Shown here: positions 25,703 through 34,110 of the stretch, in pieces
Layout of the letters: each line of letters starts with the position of its first letter
Numbering within the stretch: position 1 is the first letter of the stretch
Assembly (NCBI GenBank): GCA_028281795.1
Contig: JANQJE010000138.1
Span: 1-34,110, forward strand
DNA: 34,110 bases
Direction: 5' to 3'
From: Cohaesibacteraceae bacterium
GTDB lineage: Bacteria > Pseudomonadota > Alphaproteobacteria > Rhizobiales > MH13
Translations under genes and position numbers: made by a program
The notes under the pieces: generated by a model
What the model was told of the DNA's origin: nothing
Database searches by the model: none
Seen by the model: only the letters and a program-made list of their open reading frames with translations

Positions 25703-26728
25703 TCAGACTTGATAGTAGTCGCGGTACCAGCGCACGAAGCGTTCCACACCGTCGTCGACAGATGTCGGCGTCCACGGACCAATCAGGTGTTCCAGCAGAT
25801 CGGTCCGCGCCCATGTGGCAGGCGCGTCGCCAGGTTGCATGGGGAGCAGGTTGCGCTCGGCCTTCAGCCCAAGTGCCCTCTCAATGGCATCGATAAAGTG
25901 CTTCAGTTCAACCGTCTGACCGTTGCCGATGTTCACCACACGCCAGGGTGCAACCGGGGAAAGACTATCGCCGTCGGGAACCGCATCGGCGCTTTCTGGC
26001 CGGACGGGCGGAACTTCGACCAAACGGCAAACGGCATCCGCCAAATCATCGATATAGGTGAAGTCACGGCGCATATCGCCATGGTTGTAGACATCGATCG
26101 GACGTCCTTCGAGCATCGCCTTGACGAATTTGAAGAGTGCCATGTCCGGGCGGCCCCAGGGACCATAGACGGTGAAAAAGCGGAACATGGTGATCGGAAG
26201 ATCAAACAGATGCGCATAGGAATGCGTCATCGCCTCGGCCGCCTTCTTTGTGGCGGCGTAGAAGGACAACGGGAAATCGGCCTTGTCGGTCTCGGTATAG
26301 GGCTGCTCGGTATTGGCGCCATAGACCGAACTGGTGGATGCCATCAGCATATGGCGTGGCGGATGGGCGCGAACAGCCTCCAGAAGTCTGAACGTGCCGT
26401 CCAGATTGGACGTCACATAACTCTCCGGTTCCTCGATGGAATATCGCACACCTGCTTGAGCGGCCAGATGAACGATGACATCGGGATGTTCACGGGCCAG
26501 CAGGTCCATGAGCACCGCCGGGGTTTCCAGCCGCTCTTCCACTGCTTCGAAGTGTTGGTTCTGCAGCAGCCTTTGATGGCGGCGCTGCTTCAGTCTGACG
26601 TCGTAGTAGTCGGTCATCGCATCGAATCCGATGACCCGGTATCCGGCTTTCAACAGGCCAGTTGCCACATGCGAGCCGATGAAACCGGCTGACCCGGTTA
26701 CGAGCGCTGTGGGACGCCGGTCCGTCAT
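25703..26728 (-). CDS. UDP-glucuronate 4-epimerase-type NAD-dependent epimerase
   Basis: 341-residue extended SDR epimerase, most like UDP-glucuronate 4-epimerase (UDP-GlcA to UDP-GalA, for capsule, LPS or EPS). Visible: GSAGFIGSH (12-20), FDAMTDYYDVRLKQRR, HLAAQAGVRYSIEEP, the STSSVYG and FYAATKKA (Tyr-x3-Lys) catalytic elements, FTVYGPWGRPDMALF and YNHGDMRRDFTYIDDLADAV, the last two being characteristic of this epimerase group. ATG at 26728 shares one base with the TGA of the upstream UDP-glucose dehydrogenase gene, whose product supplies its substrate. Confidence 0.9.
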   Translation of the reverse strand: MTDRRPTALVTGSAGFIGSHVATGLLKAGYRVIGFDAMTDYYDVRLKQRRHQRLLQNQHFEAVEERLETPAVLMDLLAREHPDVIVHLAAQAGVRYSIEEPESYVTSNLDGTFRLLEAVRAHPPRHMLMASTSSVYGANTEQPYTETDKADFPLSFYAATKKAAEAMTHSYAHLFDLPITMFRFFTVYGPWGRPDMALFKFVKAMLEGRPIDVYNHGDMRRDFTYIDDLADAVCRLVEVPPVRPESADAVPDGDSLSPVAPWRVVNIGNGQTVELKHFIDAIERALGLKAERNLLPMQPGDAPATWARTDLLEHLIGPWTPTSVDDGVERFVRWYRDYYQV

Positions 26729-27900
26729 CAGTCGACTCCGAAAAGGTCGCGCGTAAAGACCTTGTCTTTTACATCCTGAAGCTCATCCGAGAGCCTGTTG
26801 GCGATGATGATATCGCTCTCGGCTTTGAACGCCGACAGGTCGCGCACGACCGCCGATCCAAAGAAATGGACCGCATCCAGATTGGGCTCGTAGACAATAA
26901 CCGGAATGCCCTTGGCCTTGATGCGTTTCATGATGCCCTGCACCGAGGAATCGCGAAAATTGTCGGACCCCTCCTTCATCGTCAGCCGATAGACACCCAC
27001 GCAGGCGGGAGCCTTGGCGATGATCGAGTCGGCGATAAAGTCCTTGCGTGTGGTGTTGGCGTCGACGATGGCGCGTATCAGATTCTGCGGAACGGCATCA
27101 TAGTTGGCCAGCAATTGTTTGGTGTCTTTGGGCAGGCAGTATCCGCCATAGCCAAAAGATGGATTGTTGTAGTGATCGCCGATGCGCGGATCGAGACTCA
27201 CGCCCTTGATGATCTGCAACGTATCCATGCCAGCGATCTGGGCATAAGTGTCCAACTCGTTGAAGTACGCAACGCGCATGGCAAGGTATGTGTTGGCAAA
27301 CAGTTTGACCGCTTCGGCTTCATCCGGGTCGGTCAGCAGGGTCGGGATATCGTCCTTGATCGCGCAATCGGCCAGCATCTTTGCAAACGCCTTGCCGCGA
27401 TCCGATCGTTCGCCGACCACGATGCGCGAGGGATGAAGATTGTCGTAAAGCGCCTTTCCTTCGCGCAGGAACTCCGGCGAATGGATGATTCTGTCCGTTT
27501 CGAACCGTTCGCGCAGCGAGGACACAAGACCCACCGGTATGGTCGACTTGATGACGATCAGCGCATGATCGTTGACCTCCAACACATCTGCGATCACCGC
27601 TTCCACGCTTGATGTATCAAAGGCGTTGGTTTGCGGATCGTAGTTCGTGGGGGTCGCGACGATCACGTGAGAAGCCGCCTTATAGGCTTCCGCGGTGTCC
27701 AGCGTGGCGGACAGGTTCAGCGATCTGGTCGCCAGATAGTCCTCCAGTTCAGGATCGCTGATCGGTGCTTTCTTCTGGTTGAGAAGCTCGACCCGTTCGG
27801 CGGATAGATCGCAGGCGATCACGGGGAACTTTTGCGCCAAGAGCACCGCATTGGAGAGGCCGACATAGCCAAGGCCTGCAACAGCAAACTGAACCGACAT
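26728..27900 (-). CDS. ugd: UDP-glucose 6-dehydrogenase
   Basis: Oxidises UDP-glucose to UDP-glucuronate with two NAD+. 390 residues. Rossmann motif AGLGYVG (8-14), [15 protein letters not shown], the [10 protein letters not shown] block (141-150), [21 protein letters not shown], and catalytic Cys255 in [14 protein letters not shown]; the C-terminal UDP-binding domain ends DLFGVD. The related UDP-N-acetylhexosamine dehydrogenases are less likely given the length and motif set. ATG at 27900 with AAGGA six bases upstream. First gene of the two-gene nucleotide-sugar operon. Confidence 0.93.
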   Translation of the reverse strand: MSVQFAVAGLGYVGLSNAVLLAQKFPVIACDLSAERVELLNQKKAPISDPELEDYLATRSLNLSATLDTAEAYKAASHVIVATPTNYDPQTNAFDTSSVEAVIADVLEVNDHALIVIKSTIPVGLVSSLRERFETDRIIHSPEFLREGKALYDNLHPSRIVVGERSDRGKAFAKMLADCAIKDDIPTLLTDPDEAEAVKLFANTYLAMRVAYFNELDTYAQIAGMDTLQIIKGVSLDPRIGDHYNNPSFGYGGYCLPKDTKQLLANYDAVPQNLIRAIVDANTTRKDFIADSIIAKAPACVGVYRLTMKEGSDNFRDSSVQGIMKRIKAKGIPVIVYEPNLDAVHFFGSAVVRDLSAFKAESDIIIANRLSDELQDVKDKVFTRDLFGVD

Positions 27901-27916
27901 TGTGCATCCTTAAAGA

Positions 27917-27931
27917 GGCCCGCCCCGGGCC
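27917..27931 (-). promoter_or_regulatory. GC-rich hairpin in the ugd leader
   Basis: GGCCCG and CGGGCC flank a 3-base loop. The hairpin ends only a few bases before the AAGGA ribosome site of ugd. It could limit ribosome access or be incidental. The rest of the 27901-28062 gap shows no gene. Confidence 0.35.
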
Positions 27932-28062
27932 GGTGATATGCGCGCCGCTCCTTCGCATGCAGGCGGTTGCGTAGCAAGTCTGTGGGCGCCTTCATTCCAT
28001 AGTGACGTATTGAGATCACGCGGCGATGGGTTTAACTGGGCCAAACGACGCAAGGAAATCTC

Positions 28063-29022
28063 ATGAGCGGCTTACTGGCTCTGCTGGACGATGTTGCGGC
28101 GATTGCCAAGCTTGCGGCCACCCAGTTGGACGATGTCGCGGCGCAAGCGAGCAAAGCCGGAACCAAGGCCGCCGGCATCGTCATCGATGATGCGGCCGTC
28201 ACGCCGAAATATGTGACGGGTCTTCCGGCAGCGCGCGAACTGCCAATCATCTGGAAGATCGCCAGGGCGTCTTTCTTCAACAAGCTGATCATTCTCTTGC
28301 CGGTGGCCCTCCTGCTCAGTGCGTTTGCACCATGGCTCCTTACGCCCCTCCTGATGCTTGGGGGTTCGTATCTTTGCTTCGAAGGTGCCGAAAAGATCTG
28401 GCATATCTTTTCCCATGAGAAGCATCATGCCGTGGACACCGAGCATGGGTTGGATGCTGCGCATTTGGAAGAACAGCGCGTGAAAGGCGCGATCAAAACC
28501 GACTTCATTCTGTCAGCGGAGATCATGACCATCACGCTTTCGGCCATTGACGCGACCAATGTATGGACCCGCGGCGTCACACTCGCCATCGTTGCCATCG
28601 CCATCACAGTGCTGGTCTATGGAGCCGTCGCGTTTCTTGTAAAAATGGATGATGTCGGCCTGAAGCTTTCTCAGACGGGACGTTTGGCGGCGACACGTGC
28701 TTTCGGCCGTGGCCTGGTCAAGGGAATGCCGCTTCTCATGACCATTATTTCAACGGTCGGAACAGCGGCGATGCTCTGGGTCGGCGGCAGCATCATGGTG
28801 CATGGCGTGCATGATCTCGGATGGCACCTGCCCTTCGATTCCATTCATCATGTTGCTGATCTCGGTGCTCATGCCATTAGAACGGCTGAAGGCTTCGTCC
28901 AGTGGTTCATTACGGCCGCGCTGGATGGCGTCGTTGGACTGGCCTGGGGCCTGGTTCTCATTCCGATGGTTGTCGGCCTGATCAATCCGGCATTGAAGCG
29001 GATGACACCGGCAAAGGGCTAA
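28063..29022 (+). CDS. DUF808 family (YedI-like) membrane protein
   Basis: 319-residue inner-membrane protein recognised by SGLLALLDDVAAIAKLAATQLDDVAAQASKAG at the N-terminus, the segment DDAAVTPKYVTGL, and FEGAEKIWH after two membrane spans. Further hydrophobic spans lie around residues 155-195 and 225-255, and near the end (GLAWGLVLIPMVVGLINPA). A His-rich loop KIWHIFSHEKHH follows the second span. The family is widespread, but its function is not established. ATG at 28063 with AAGGA about eight bases upstream. Nine bases separate its end from the convergent TetR gene. Confidence 0.9.
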   Translation: MSGLLALLDDVAAIAKLAATQLDDVAAQASKAGTKAAGIVIDDAAVTPKYVTGLPAARELPIIWKIARASFFNKLIILLPVALLLSAFAPWLLTPLLMLGGSYLCFEGAEKIWHIFSHEKHHAVDTEHGLDAAHLEEQRVKGAIKTDFILSAEIMTITLSAIDATNVWTRGVTLAIVAIAITVLVYGAVAFLVKMDDVGLKLSQTGRLAATRAFGRGLVKGMPLLMTIISTVGTAAMLWVGGSIMVHGVHDLGWHLPFDSIHHVADLGAHAIRTAEGFVQWFITAALDGVVGLAWGLVLIPMVVGLINPALKRMTPAKG

Positions 29023-29031
29023 AGTGCCTGC

Positions 29032-29652
29032 TTAAACCATGACGCGCCGAGTGGCCTCGGCAAGCAGATCGCCCTTTGGTAAAGGCAGATGATCAGTGTC
29101 GAGTTTTCCGTCGATCTTCAGGAAAGCATGGCCGTGGACAAAGGTCCACAGCATGAACGCACGGCGCCGAATCTCTTCCGGATCCGCACCTTCGGGCATG
29201 GCAGCTGTTACTTCACGGATGACGATGCCAAACGTCTCTTCGCCGGCAGCCGCAATGTCCGGGTTCTTTCCGTGCGACTCGGTCAGGCCGAACATCAGAC
29301 GGAACACGCCCTGCTCGGCTTCGGCAAAGTGAATGTATGCAGCTCCGATTGCGTTCAGTCGCGCAAGAGGTTTGGGCGGCGCGGCGTTGGCTGCCTCATC
29401 CATCTGTGTACCCAATCGGCGCATGCCTTCCAGAACAACGGCCCGCACAATCTCCATCTTGTCTGCGAAATGTTTGTAAGGCGCAGCGCTGCTTACGCCC
29501 GCCAGACGGCTCGCTTCGGAAATCGAGAACCCATCGATACCTTTCTCCTCGACCAGGTGGCGCACCGTCTCAATCAGATGAGCACGCAAATCACCATGAT
29601 GATAGCTCGCTCGCTTGTCGGTCGGGGCAGAAGACGAAATCGCTTTGTCCAA
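29032..29652 (-). CDS. TetR family regulator (WHG-domain type)
   Basis: About 206 residues from a TTG at 29652. The DNA-binding domain SYHHGDLRAHLIETVRHLVEEKGIDGFSISEASRLAGVSSAAPYKHFADK (residues about 16-65) is canonical TetR; the C-terminal ligand domain contains LWTFVHGHAFLKIDGKL, the mark of the WHG-type TetR C-terminal domain. The frame remains open upstream to a GTG at 29781, but the extra 43 residues are unlike any TetR N-terminus and no ATG exists in between, so the start is uncertain. Convergent with the DUF808 gene and divergent from the chemoreceptor gene. Targets unknown. Confidence 0.85.
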   Translation of the reverse strand: MDKAISSSAPTDKRASYHHGDLRAHLIETVRHLVEEKGIDGFSISEASRLAGVSSAAPYKHFADKMEIVRAVVLEGMRRLGTQMDEAANAAPPKPLARLNAIGAAYIHFAEAEQGVFRLMFGLTESHGKNPDIAAAGEETFGIVIREVTAAMPEGADPEEIRRRAFMLWTFVHGHAFLKIDGKLDTDHLPLPKGDLLAEATRRVMV

Positions 29653-29966
29653 GACGTTGTTCCAATGACGATTGTTCCGGCGGATTGCTGGTGCCGTGGT
29701 CGCACGCTCCAGACAGTGTCCTTTGTTTAGCCCGGACTTATGGACGACATCAAATCGAACGGAAAAATGCCGGACCGTCACCGCAAGACGTGCCTTGGAT
29801 CAGGTCTCGTCTCGACCGACAAATCGCCGGACTCCGTTTGACGTCATGATGCTTCGTTAGCGTGTTCGTAACCAAACTTCCTATACGTAAACAATAGCAG
29901 AATTTCGACAATCTTGGACGAAGACTGTTGTTCTTGTTCTGCAATGGAAGAAGTTGATGGTGAGTT
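29653..29966. other. divergent intergenic region between TetR and chemoreceptor genes
   Basis: About 314 bases without a convincing gene. The half near 29653-29781 may encode an N-terminal extension of the TetR gene. The part from 29850 to 29966 is AT-richer than its surroundings and probably holds the promoters of both divergent genes. I see no clear operator palindrome, terminator or RNA. Confidence 0.4.
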
Positions 29967-31457
29967 ATGTTATCTTTTGGTGTGAAAGCTAACGTTGAGT
30001 CCTCAAGTCCGGAGGAGCCCGTTCCCGCCGAAGAGCACGAAGACGCGGGCACGGCTTTGCCGATTAACCCGCCAGCATCAGATGAAACAGCCAAAACGCT
30101 GACCCAGGTTGCCGAAGCCCTTTCGACCTTCGGCGTTGAGATGGTCGACGTTTCCGGTGCCATCGAAACCGCGAACGCTGCAACGGAAGGGCTTACCGAA
30201 GCCTTTAACGTTCTTTCCCAGGCTGCCGAAGAAACACAGGTTCAGACAGGCGTCATCCGCGAAGCCGTGACCACGACAAGCATGGTGGCCGGCCAGTCCG
30301 GTGAAGCGATGCAGCGCTCGCGCGAAGCACTTGGACGCGCATCGAATGACATCGGCAACCTCATCTCGGCCGTCACCGAGATCAACAACCAGTTGCAGGG
30401 TCTGCAGGGCGCCTTGACGAGCGTTGGCGAAGTCTCCGAGTCCATCGATCAGATTGCCCGCCAGACGAACCTGCTGGCACTGAATGCAACCATTGAAGCC
30501 GCACGGGCCGGAGAAGCCGGGCGTGGCTTTGCCGTCGTTGCCGGAGAGGTCAAGCAGTTGGCGGCAGAAACCTCCTCTGCAACGCAGCAGATTCAGGACA
30601 CGCTGTCCCAGCTTAACGACGAGGCCGATACCCTGATCGGGCTTGGACAATCAGCGCTGGATGGCGTGTCGGCCGTTCAGACAAGCACAGGCGCGCTCGA
30701 CGAGGTTGTTGAAGAACTGTCCGAAGCGATTGGCGAGATCGGCTCGGCAGCCGGCATCGTCGAAACCGGCATTGTCGACATTGAGTCGGCAACGCAAGAC
30801 TTCGTGTCGAACGTCACCACCATGCAGGAAACCGTCAGCGGCAACAGCGACATGCTGAGTTCGGCTGCGCAGCGAATCGGCAAAGCGGTGGACGAAACGG
30901 ACCGTCTGGTTGGCGTGACGGCCGACAGCGACGTTGAAACGGATGAGGGTCGCTTCCTCGATATGGCCCGAGAGGCGGTTCAGGCGATCGAGGACGCGTT
31001 TGAAGCAGAAATCGAAGCCGGCAAAGCGACGATGGCCGACTTCTTCGACCAAGACTATAAACCCGTCGCCGGTTCCGACCCTGAACAGATGACCACCTGC
31101 TTCACGGCGATCACCGATCGGCTGCTGCCGGACATTCAGGAACCGGTTATCCAGAAGGATGATCGGATCGTGTTTTGCGCGTGTGTGGATACCAATGGCT
31201 ATTTGCCAACCCACAACGCCAAGTTCTCCAAACCGCAGGGCGATGACCCACTCTGGAATGCCGCCAACTGCCGCAACCGCCGAATCTTCGATGACAAGGT
31301 CGGTTTGCGGGCAGGCCGGAACGAGGCGCCTTTCCTGATGCAGTCGTACCGGCGCGATATGGGCGGGGGTACGTTTGCCATCATGAAGGACCTCTCGGTC
31401 CCCATCTTCATTCGCGGCCGCCATTGGGGTGGGCTAAGACTGGCATACAAGGTTTAG
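29967..31457 (+). CDS. soluble methyl-accepting chemotaxis-type receptor with C-terminal sensor domain
   Basis: 496 residues without membrane spans. After a short acidic tail, residues about 40-320 form the coiled-coil signalling module; the hairpin tip [40 protein letters not shown] (160-199) that binds CheA and CheW is fully conserved. Residues about 340-496 form a globular domain with [46 protein letters not shown] and a terminal [12 protein letters not shown]. This end resembles a cytosolic PAS/Cache-like sensor seen on some alphaproteobacterial receptors (memory-based). The order signalling-then-sensor is the reverse of classical receptors, so it should sense an intracellular cue. ATG at 29967 with a weak ribosome site. 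Confidence 0.88.
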   Translation: MLSFGVKANVESSSPEEPVPAEEHEDAGTALPINPPASDETAKTLTQVAEALSTFGVEMVDVSGAIETANAATEGLTEAFNVLSQAAEETQVQTGVIREAVTTTSMVAGQSGEAMQRSREALGRASNDIGNLISAVTEINNQLQGLQGALTSVGEVSESIDQIARQTNLLALNATIEAARAGEAGRGFAVVAGEVKQLAAETSSATQQIQDTLSQLNDEADTLIGLGQSALDGVSAVQTSTGALDEVVEELSEAIGEIGSAAGIVETGIVDIESATQDFVSNVTTMQETVSGNSDMLSSAAQRIGKAVDETDRLVGVTADSDVETDEGRFLDMAREAVQAIEDAFEAEIEAGKATMADFFDQDYKPVAGSDPEQMTTCFTAITDRLLPDIQEPVIQKDDRIVFCACVDTNGYLPTHNAKFSKPQGDDPLWNAANCRNRRIFDDKVGLRAGRNEAPFLMQSYRRDMGGGTFAIMKDLSVPIFIRGRHWGGLRLAYKV

Positions 31458-31570
31458 CGCCAGACCCCCTGCAAGCGACGCCCTTGCCAGCAGCTTTGGC
31501 TCCTGTTCTCATGGATGACAATAACTTAGCGCCCGGTTTTTGCCGGACGCGATCCATGTGAGTGCTTGTT

Positions 31571-32872
31571 ATGACTGCCCGTATCACTCGTATATCCGCT
31601 CAGGACATTCGTTTTCCAACATCGCGGGAGTTGGATGGCTCGGACGCCATGAACCCGGCGCCGGACTACTCAGCCGCTTATGTCACGATCGAAACGAGCG
31701 GTGGGATGGAAGGTCATGGCCTTACCTTCACCATCGGACGCGGCAATGAACTGTGCGTTGCCGCCATAGAGGCTCTCGCGCCGCTGCTGGACGATATGCT
31801 GCTGGACGATCTGTTCGCCGATATGGGCGGCATGTGGAAGCGTCTCACCGGGGACAGTCAGTTGCGTTGGCTCGGCCCGGAAAAGGGCGTCATTCATCTG
31901 GCCGCCGGCGCACTCATCAACGCCGTGTGGGATCTGTACGCAAAGGTGGAAAAGAAGCCTGTCTGGCAGCTTCTTGTCGATATGTCGCCGCAGGAGATCA
32001 TCGATCTCGTCGATTGGACGTACATTGCCGATGCGCTGGACCCGGGCCATGCACGCGAGCGGATCGAGGAACAGGTTTCCGGCCGCGAAGAACGCATCGC
32101 ACAGCTGCTTGAAACAGGGTATCCGGCTTACACCACGTCTGCCGGCTGGCTTGGCTACTCCGATGACAAAATGCGCGCGCTTTGCCAGGACGCCATCAAG
32201 GATGGCTGGTCACACTTCAAGATGAAGGTCGGGCGCGACATCGAAGACGATATTCGCCGCGCCAGGATCCTGCGCGAGGAAATCGGCCTGGACCGCAAAC
32301 TGATGATGGATGCCAACCAGGTCTGGAACGCCACAGAAGCCATCGACGCAATCGCCCAGCTGGCCCATATCGATCCCCTTTGGATCGAAGAACCGACGAG
32401 CCCGGACGACATTTTGGGACATGCCCGGATCGCCAGGGTCATCGCTCCCATCGGCGTTGCCACCGGCGAGCACTGCCACAACGCCGTGATGTTCAAGCAG
32501 TTCCTCCAGGCCAAAGCGATGCAGTTCTGTCAGATCGACGCCTGCCGTCTGGCCGGACCCAACGAGATCATCGGGGTGATGCTGCTTGCCGATCATTTCG
32601 AGGTACCCGTATGCCCGCATGCGGGCGGGGTCGGCCTGTGTGAGTATGTCCAGCACATGTCGATCTTCGACTATGTCTGCATCTCAGGCTCGCTGGACAA
32701 TCGCGTGCTGGAGTATGTCGACCACCTGCACGAGCATTTCCTGCACCCGGTCGTGATGAAGGAGGGCCGCTACATGCCGCCGACCGCGCCCGGCTATTCG
32801 ATTACGATGAAATCGGACAGCCTTGCCGCACACCTTTACCCGACCGGATCTGCCTGGGCAGACCCGGATTAG
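31571..32872 (+). CDS. fucD: L-fuconate dehydratase (enolase superfamily)
   Basis: Dehydrates L-fuconate to 2-keto-3-deoxy-L-fuconate in non-phosphorylating L-fucose breakdown. 433 residues from ATG 31571. The N-terminus DIRFPTSRELDGSDAMNPAPDYSAAYV and EGHGLTFTIGRGNE are hallmarks of this subgroup. Active-site parts: K217-M-K219 (FKMKVG), Mg2+ ligands Asp247 (MMDANQVW), Glu273/274 (WIEEPTSPDD) and Glu300 (TGEHCHN), and the late PHAGGVGLCEYVQH. A GTG three codons upstream is also in frame. The TAG stop (32870-32872) is formed with the first G of an inserted element; without the insertion the gene would end GAT TAA. No other fucose gene is seen nearby. Confidence 0.92.
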   Translation: MTARITRISAQDIRFPTSRELDGSDAMNPAPDYSAAYVTIETSGGMEGHGLTFTIGRGNELCVAAIEALAPLLDDMLLDDLFADMGGMWKRLTGDSQLRWLGPEKGVIHLAAGALINAVWDLYAKVEKKPVWQLLVDMSPQEIIDLVDWTYIADALDPGHARERIEEQVSGREERIAQLLETGYPAYTTSAGWLGYSDDKMRALCQDAIKDGWSHFKMKVGRDIEDDIRRARILREEIGLDRKLMMDANQVWNATEAIDAIAQLAHIDPLWIEEPTSPDDILGHARIARVIAPIGVATGEHCHNAVMFKQFLQAKAMQFCQIDACRLAGPNEIIGVMLLADHFEVPVCPHAGGVGLCEYVQHMSIFDYVCISGSLDNRVLEYVDHLHEHFLHPVVMKEGRYMPPTAPGYSITMKSDSLAAHLYPTGSAWADPD

Positions 32873-33137
32873 GGTCAGGACCCATTCATGTGATTGAAAT
32901 GGCGTTCGATATGGCAAGCGATACAAGGAAAAGTCCGAAGAGCGGGGTTTATCCCCCGGTCAAGGGCTTCGACGCCGTAGGGCGCCGGCAGATCGAGCGT
33001 CCTTCGGATCGGGCGCGTTTGCACGGGCTGCTGTGTCGCAATCCCTTGAACGTCGGAAGACGTCCTGCGGGCTTGCTCCTTGCATCCGCACAAACGCGCC
33101 ACGACCATTTCAACCACATGAATGGGTCCTGACCCTA
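32870..33137. mobile_element. MITE-like element 2 with terminal inverted repeats, TA-flanked
   Basis: The ends 32869-32902 and 33105-33138 are inverted copies, 33 of 34 bases identical, starting TTAGGGTCAGGACCC and running to TTGAAATGG. Between the flanking TA pairs (32870-32871 and 33136-33137) the element is 264 bp. Removing it with one TA gives GATTAAGG, which restores a TAA stop for the fuconate dehydratase gene. It carries no transposase and no credible gene; frames inside it run across the repeats and lack ribosome sites. It shares three co-linear internal blocks with the element at 10485-10796. Together with 33138-33242 this accounts for the stretch between the flanking genes. Confidence 0.83.
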
Positions 33138-33242
33138 AGGCCCTCCGATGCTGGACGATGTGGTCCGACTTTCGCCATAGTGCCGCGTCAGGCAATCGCC
33201 TGAAGCAAACCCAATGTGAGGGGTAGGCATGAGAGAGTTCGT

Positions 33243-34110
33243 ATGGCTGAAGCACTGAGACGCGGCGTCAGCCGGCTGGAAACCACCACAAAGCTCACCT
33301 TGGCCATTCTGGCGCTGGCAAGCGGGGTCTACACCTATCTTGGTGTTCGCGGTCTGTTGCAGGGTATCGGTCCGGTCGTGTTCTTCGGTGCGCTGATCTA
33401 TTCGACCGCCGTTTCCATCGGCATTTACGCCTTCTGGTCCTACCTCATTCAGTTCACCCCGCACGTCAAACATGCCGCCGAGCGCCGCACTATGCTGATC
33501 GCCATGGTACTTGGCTCGCTGATGATCGTCGCCATGTCGTCCTGGCTGAACGCCGCAGCGCTGGCCGGTGGTGCAGCCATCGAACAGCATCTGGCCAACA
33601 CGACCGAGGAGTATCAGTCACGGCTTTCCGAAGCGCACAACAATGCGCTTGCTGCGCAAGGCCTCCTGCCGGACATCGAACTGGCCAGCGAACGCTTCCG
33701 GCGGTTGGCACAGGAAGAACAGGCTACGGGCTCACTTACCGGAACATCCGGCTCCGGGACCGTGGTGCAGCTTCTCAATCAGATGTCAGGTCAGCTTGAA
33801 GGTCTGGCCGCCGAAGTGCGTGCGGCGCGCGTGGAGTCCGATGCCCTGTTCGAGCAGGGTGGACGCTATCTGGGCGAGATGCGGCGCATCGTATCGGCCA
33901 CTGGCCCGATTGAGCCACGATCCATCGCTTATGCCGAGGAAGCGGTGTCGCTTGCTGGTGTCATCGCTGCTTTATCCGAGACATCGATTGCCCCGGCGGT
34001 GAGACGCGCCGCCGAAGACCTTTCCGCCGCGTTCGTTGCGCCCGAAGTGGATGGGGGCACAGCTGATCTGGCCAGCCGGCAGGCAGCCATCGTGTCGCGG
34101 GTGGAGTCGG
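33243..34110 (+). CDS. membrane protein of unknown function, truncated by window end
   Basis: The frame starting ATG 33243 (MAEALRRGVSRLETTTKLTL), with GAGAGAG five bases upstream, stays open for 289 codons to the edge of the window. Three hydrophobic spans are visible at about residues 18-38, 43-69 and 83-108. They are followed by a long, mostly helical hydrophilic region rich in Glu, Ala and Gln (TEEYQSRLSEAHNNALAAQ..., LLNQMSGQLEGLAAEVRAA) that could form coiled coils. I do not recognise the family. Codon use looks normal for the region. It starts about 100 bases after the inserted element. Confidence 0.78.
   Translation, partial: MAEALRRGVSRLETTTKLTLAILALASGVYTYLGVRGLLQGIGPVVFFGALIYSTAVSIGIYAFWSYLIQFTPHVKHAAERRTMLIAMVLGSLMIVAMSSWLNAAALAGGAAIEQHLANTTEEYQSRLSEAHNNALAAQGLLPDIELASERFRRLAQEEQATGSLTGTSGSGTVVQLLNQMSGQLEGLAAEVRAARVESDALFEQGGRYLGEMRRIVSATGPIEPRSIAYAEEAVSLAGVIAALSETSIAPAVRRAAEDLSAAFVAPEVDGGTADLASRQAAIVSRVES

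Noticed and set aside
31518-31545. Hairpin GCGCCCGG...CCGGACGC after the chemoreceptor gene as a terminator
   Set aside because: One mismatch in the stem and no T-run follows; it could equally be incidental before the fuconate dehydratase gene.
32875-33255. Minus-strand frame inside element 2 (and plus-strand frame 32890-33132)
   Set aside because: Both frames are bounded by the terminal repeats, which is why each ends or starts with the same FNHMNGS-like residues. No ribosome site; treated as non-coding element sequence, though similar frames may be annotated elsewhere.

Overview
The window reads as a piece of an alphaproteobacterial chromosome, most likely Hyphomicrobiales (Rhizobiales). 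The evidence is high GC content, dense gene packing with 1-4 base stop/start overlaps, an aerobic-type cobalamin cluster in the order cobU-cobW-cobN-cobO-cobQ/cobD, and protein types typical of that order (a Tat-exported beta-helix repeat protein, a UPF0145 protein, a DUF808 protein, a soluble chemoreceptor). No rRNA, tRNA, CRISPR array, phage or plasmid gene was seen.

Layout. (1) 1-5867: the 3' part of a B12-dependent methylmalonyl-CoA mutase gene, a MarR regulator/Tat nitroreductase pair with a very clear palindromic operator, a UPF0145 protein, a small lipoprotein and the mutase chaperone MeaB. (2) 5868-8478: a Tat-exported right-handed beta-helix protein behind a perfect sigma-54-type promoter motif, and a PLP aminotransferase. 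(3) 8588-17542: a cobalamin riboswitch followed by cobU, cobW, cobN, cobO and cobQ, with cobD convergent at the end. (4) 17535-22151: a probable cobalamin uptake system (periplasmic binding protein divergent from a TonB receptor, permease and ATPase). (5) 22167-25535: a LacI regulator, an SDR dehydrogenase and a histidinol-dehydrogenase-family enzyme resembling HpsN (sulfonate catabolism). (6) 25703-27900: UDP-glucuronate 4-epimerase and UDP-glucose 6-dehydrogenase for surface polysaccharide precursors. (7) 28063-34110: a DUF808 membrane protein, a TetR regulator, a soluble chemoreceptor with an unusual C-terminal domain, L-fuconate dehydratase, and a truncated membrane protein of unknown function.

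The first half has a B12 theme. Mutase and MeaB use adenosylcobalamin, the riboswitch senses it, the cob genes make it, and the transporter probably imports or salvages corrinoids.

The most unusual structure is a pair of short non-coding inverted-repeat elements of about 308 and 264 bp, at 10485-10796 and 32870-33137. They have different terminal repeats but share co-linear internal blocks, so they look like diverged members of one family. Each sits in a TA dinucleotide that is part of the upstream gene's stop codon, and the first G of the element rebuilds a TAG stop. One copy interrupts the cobW-cobN junction inside the riboswitch-controlled operon.
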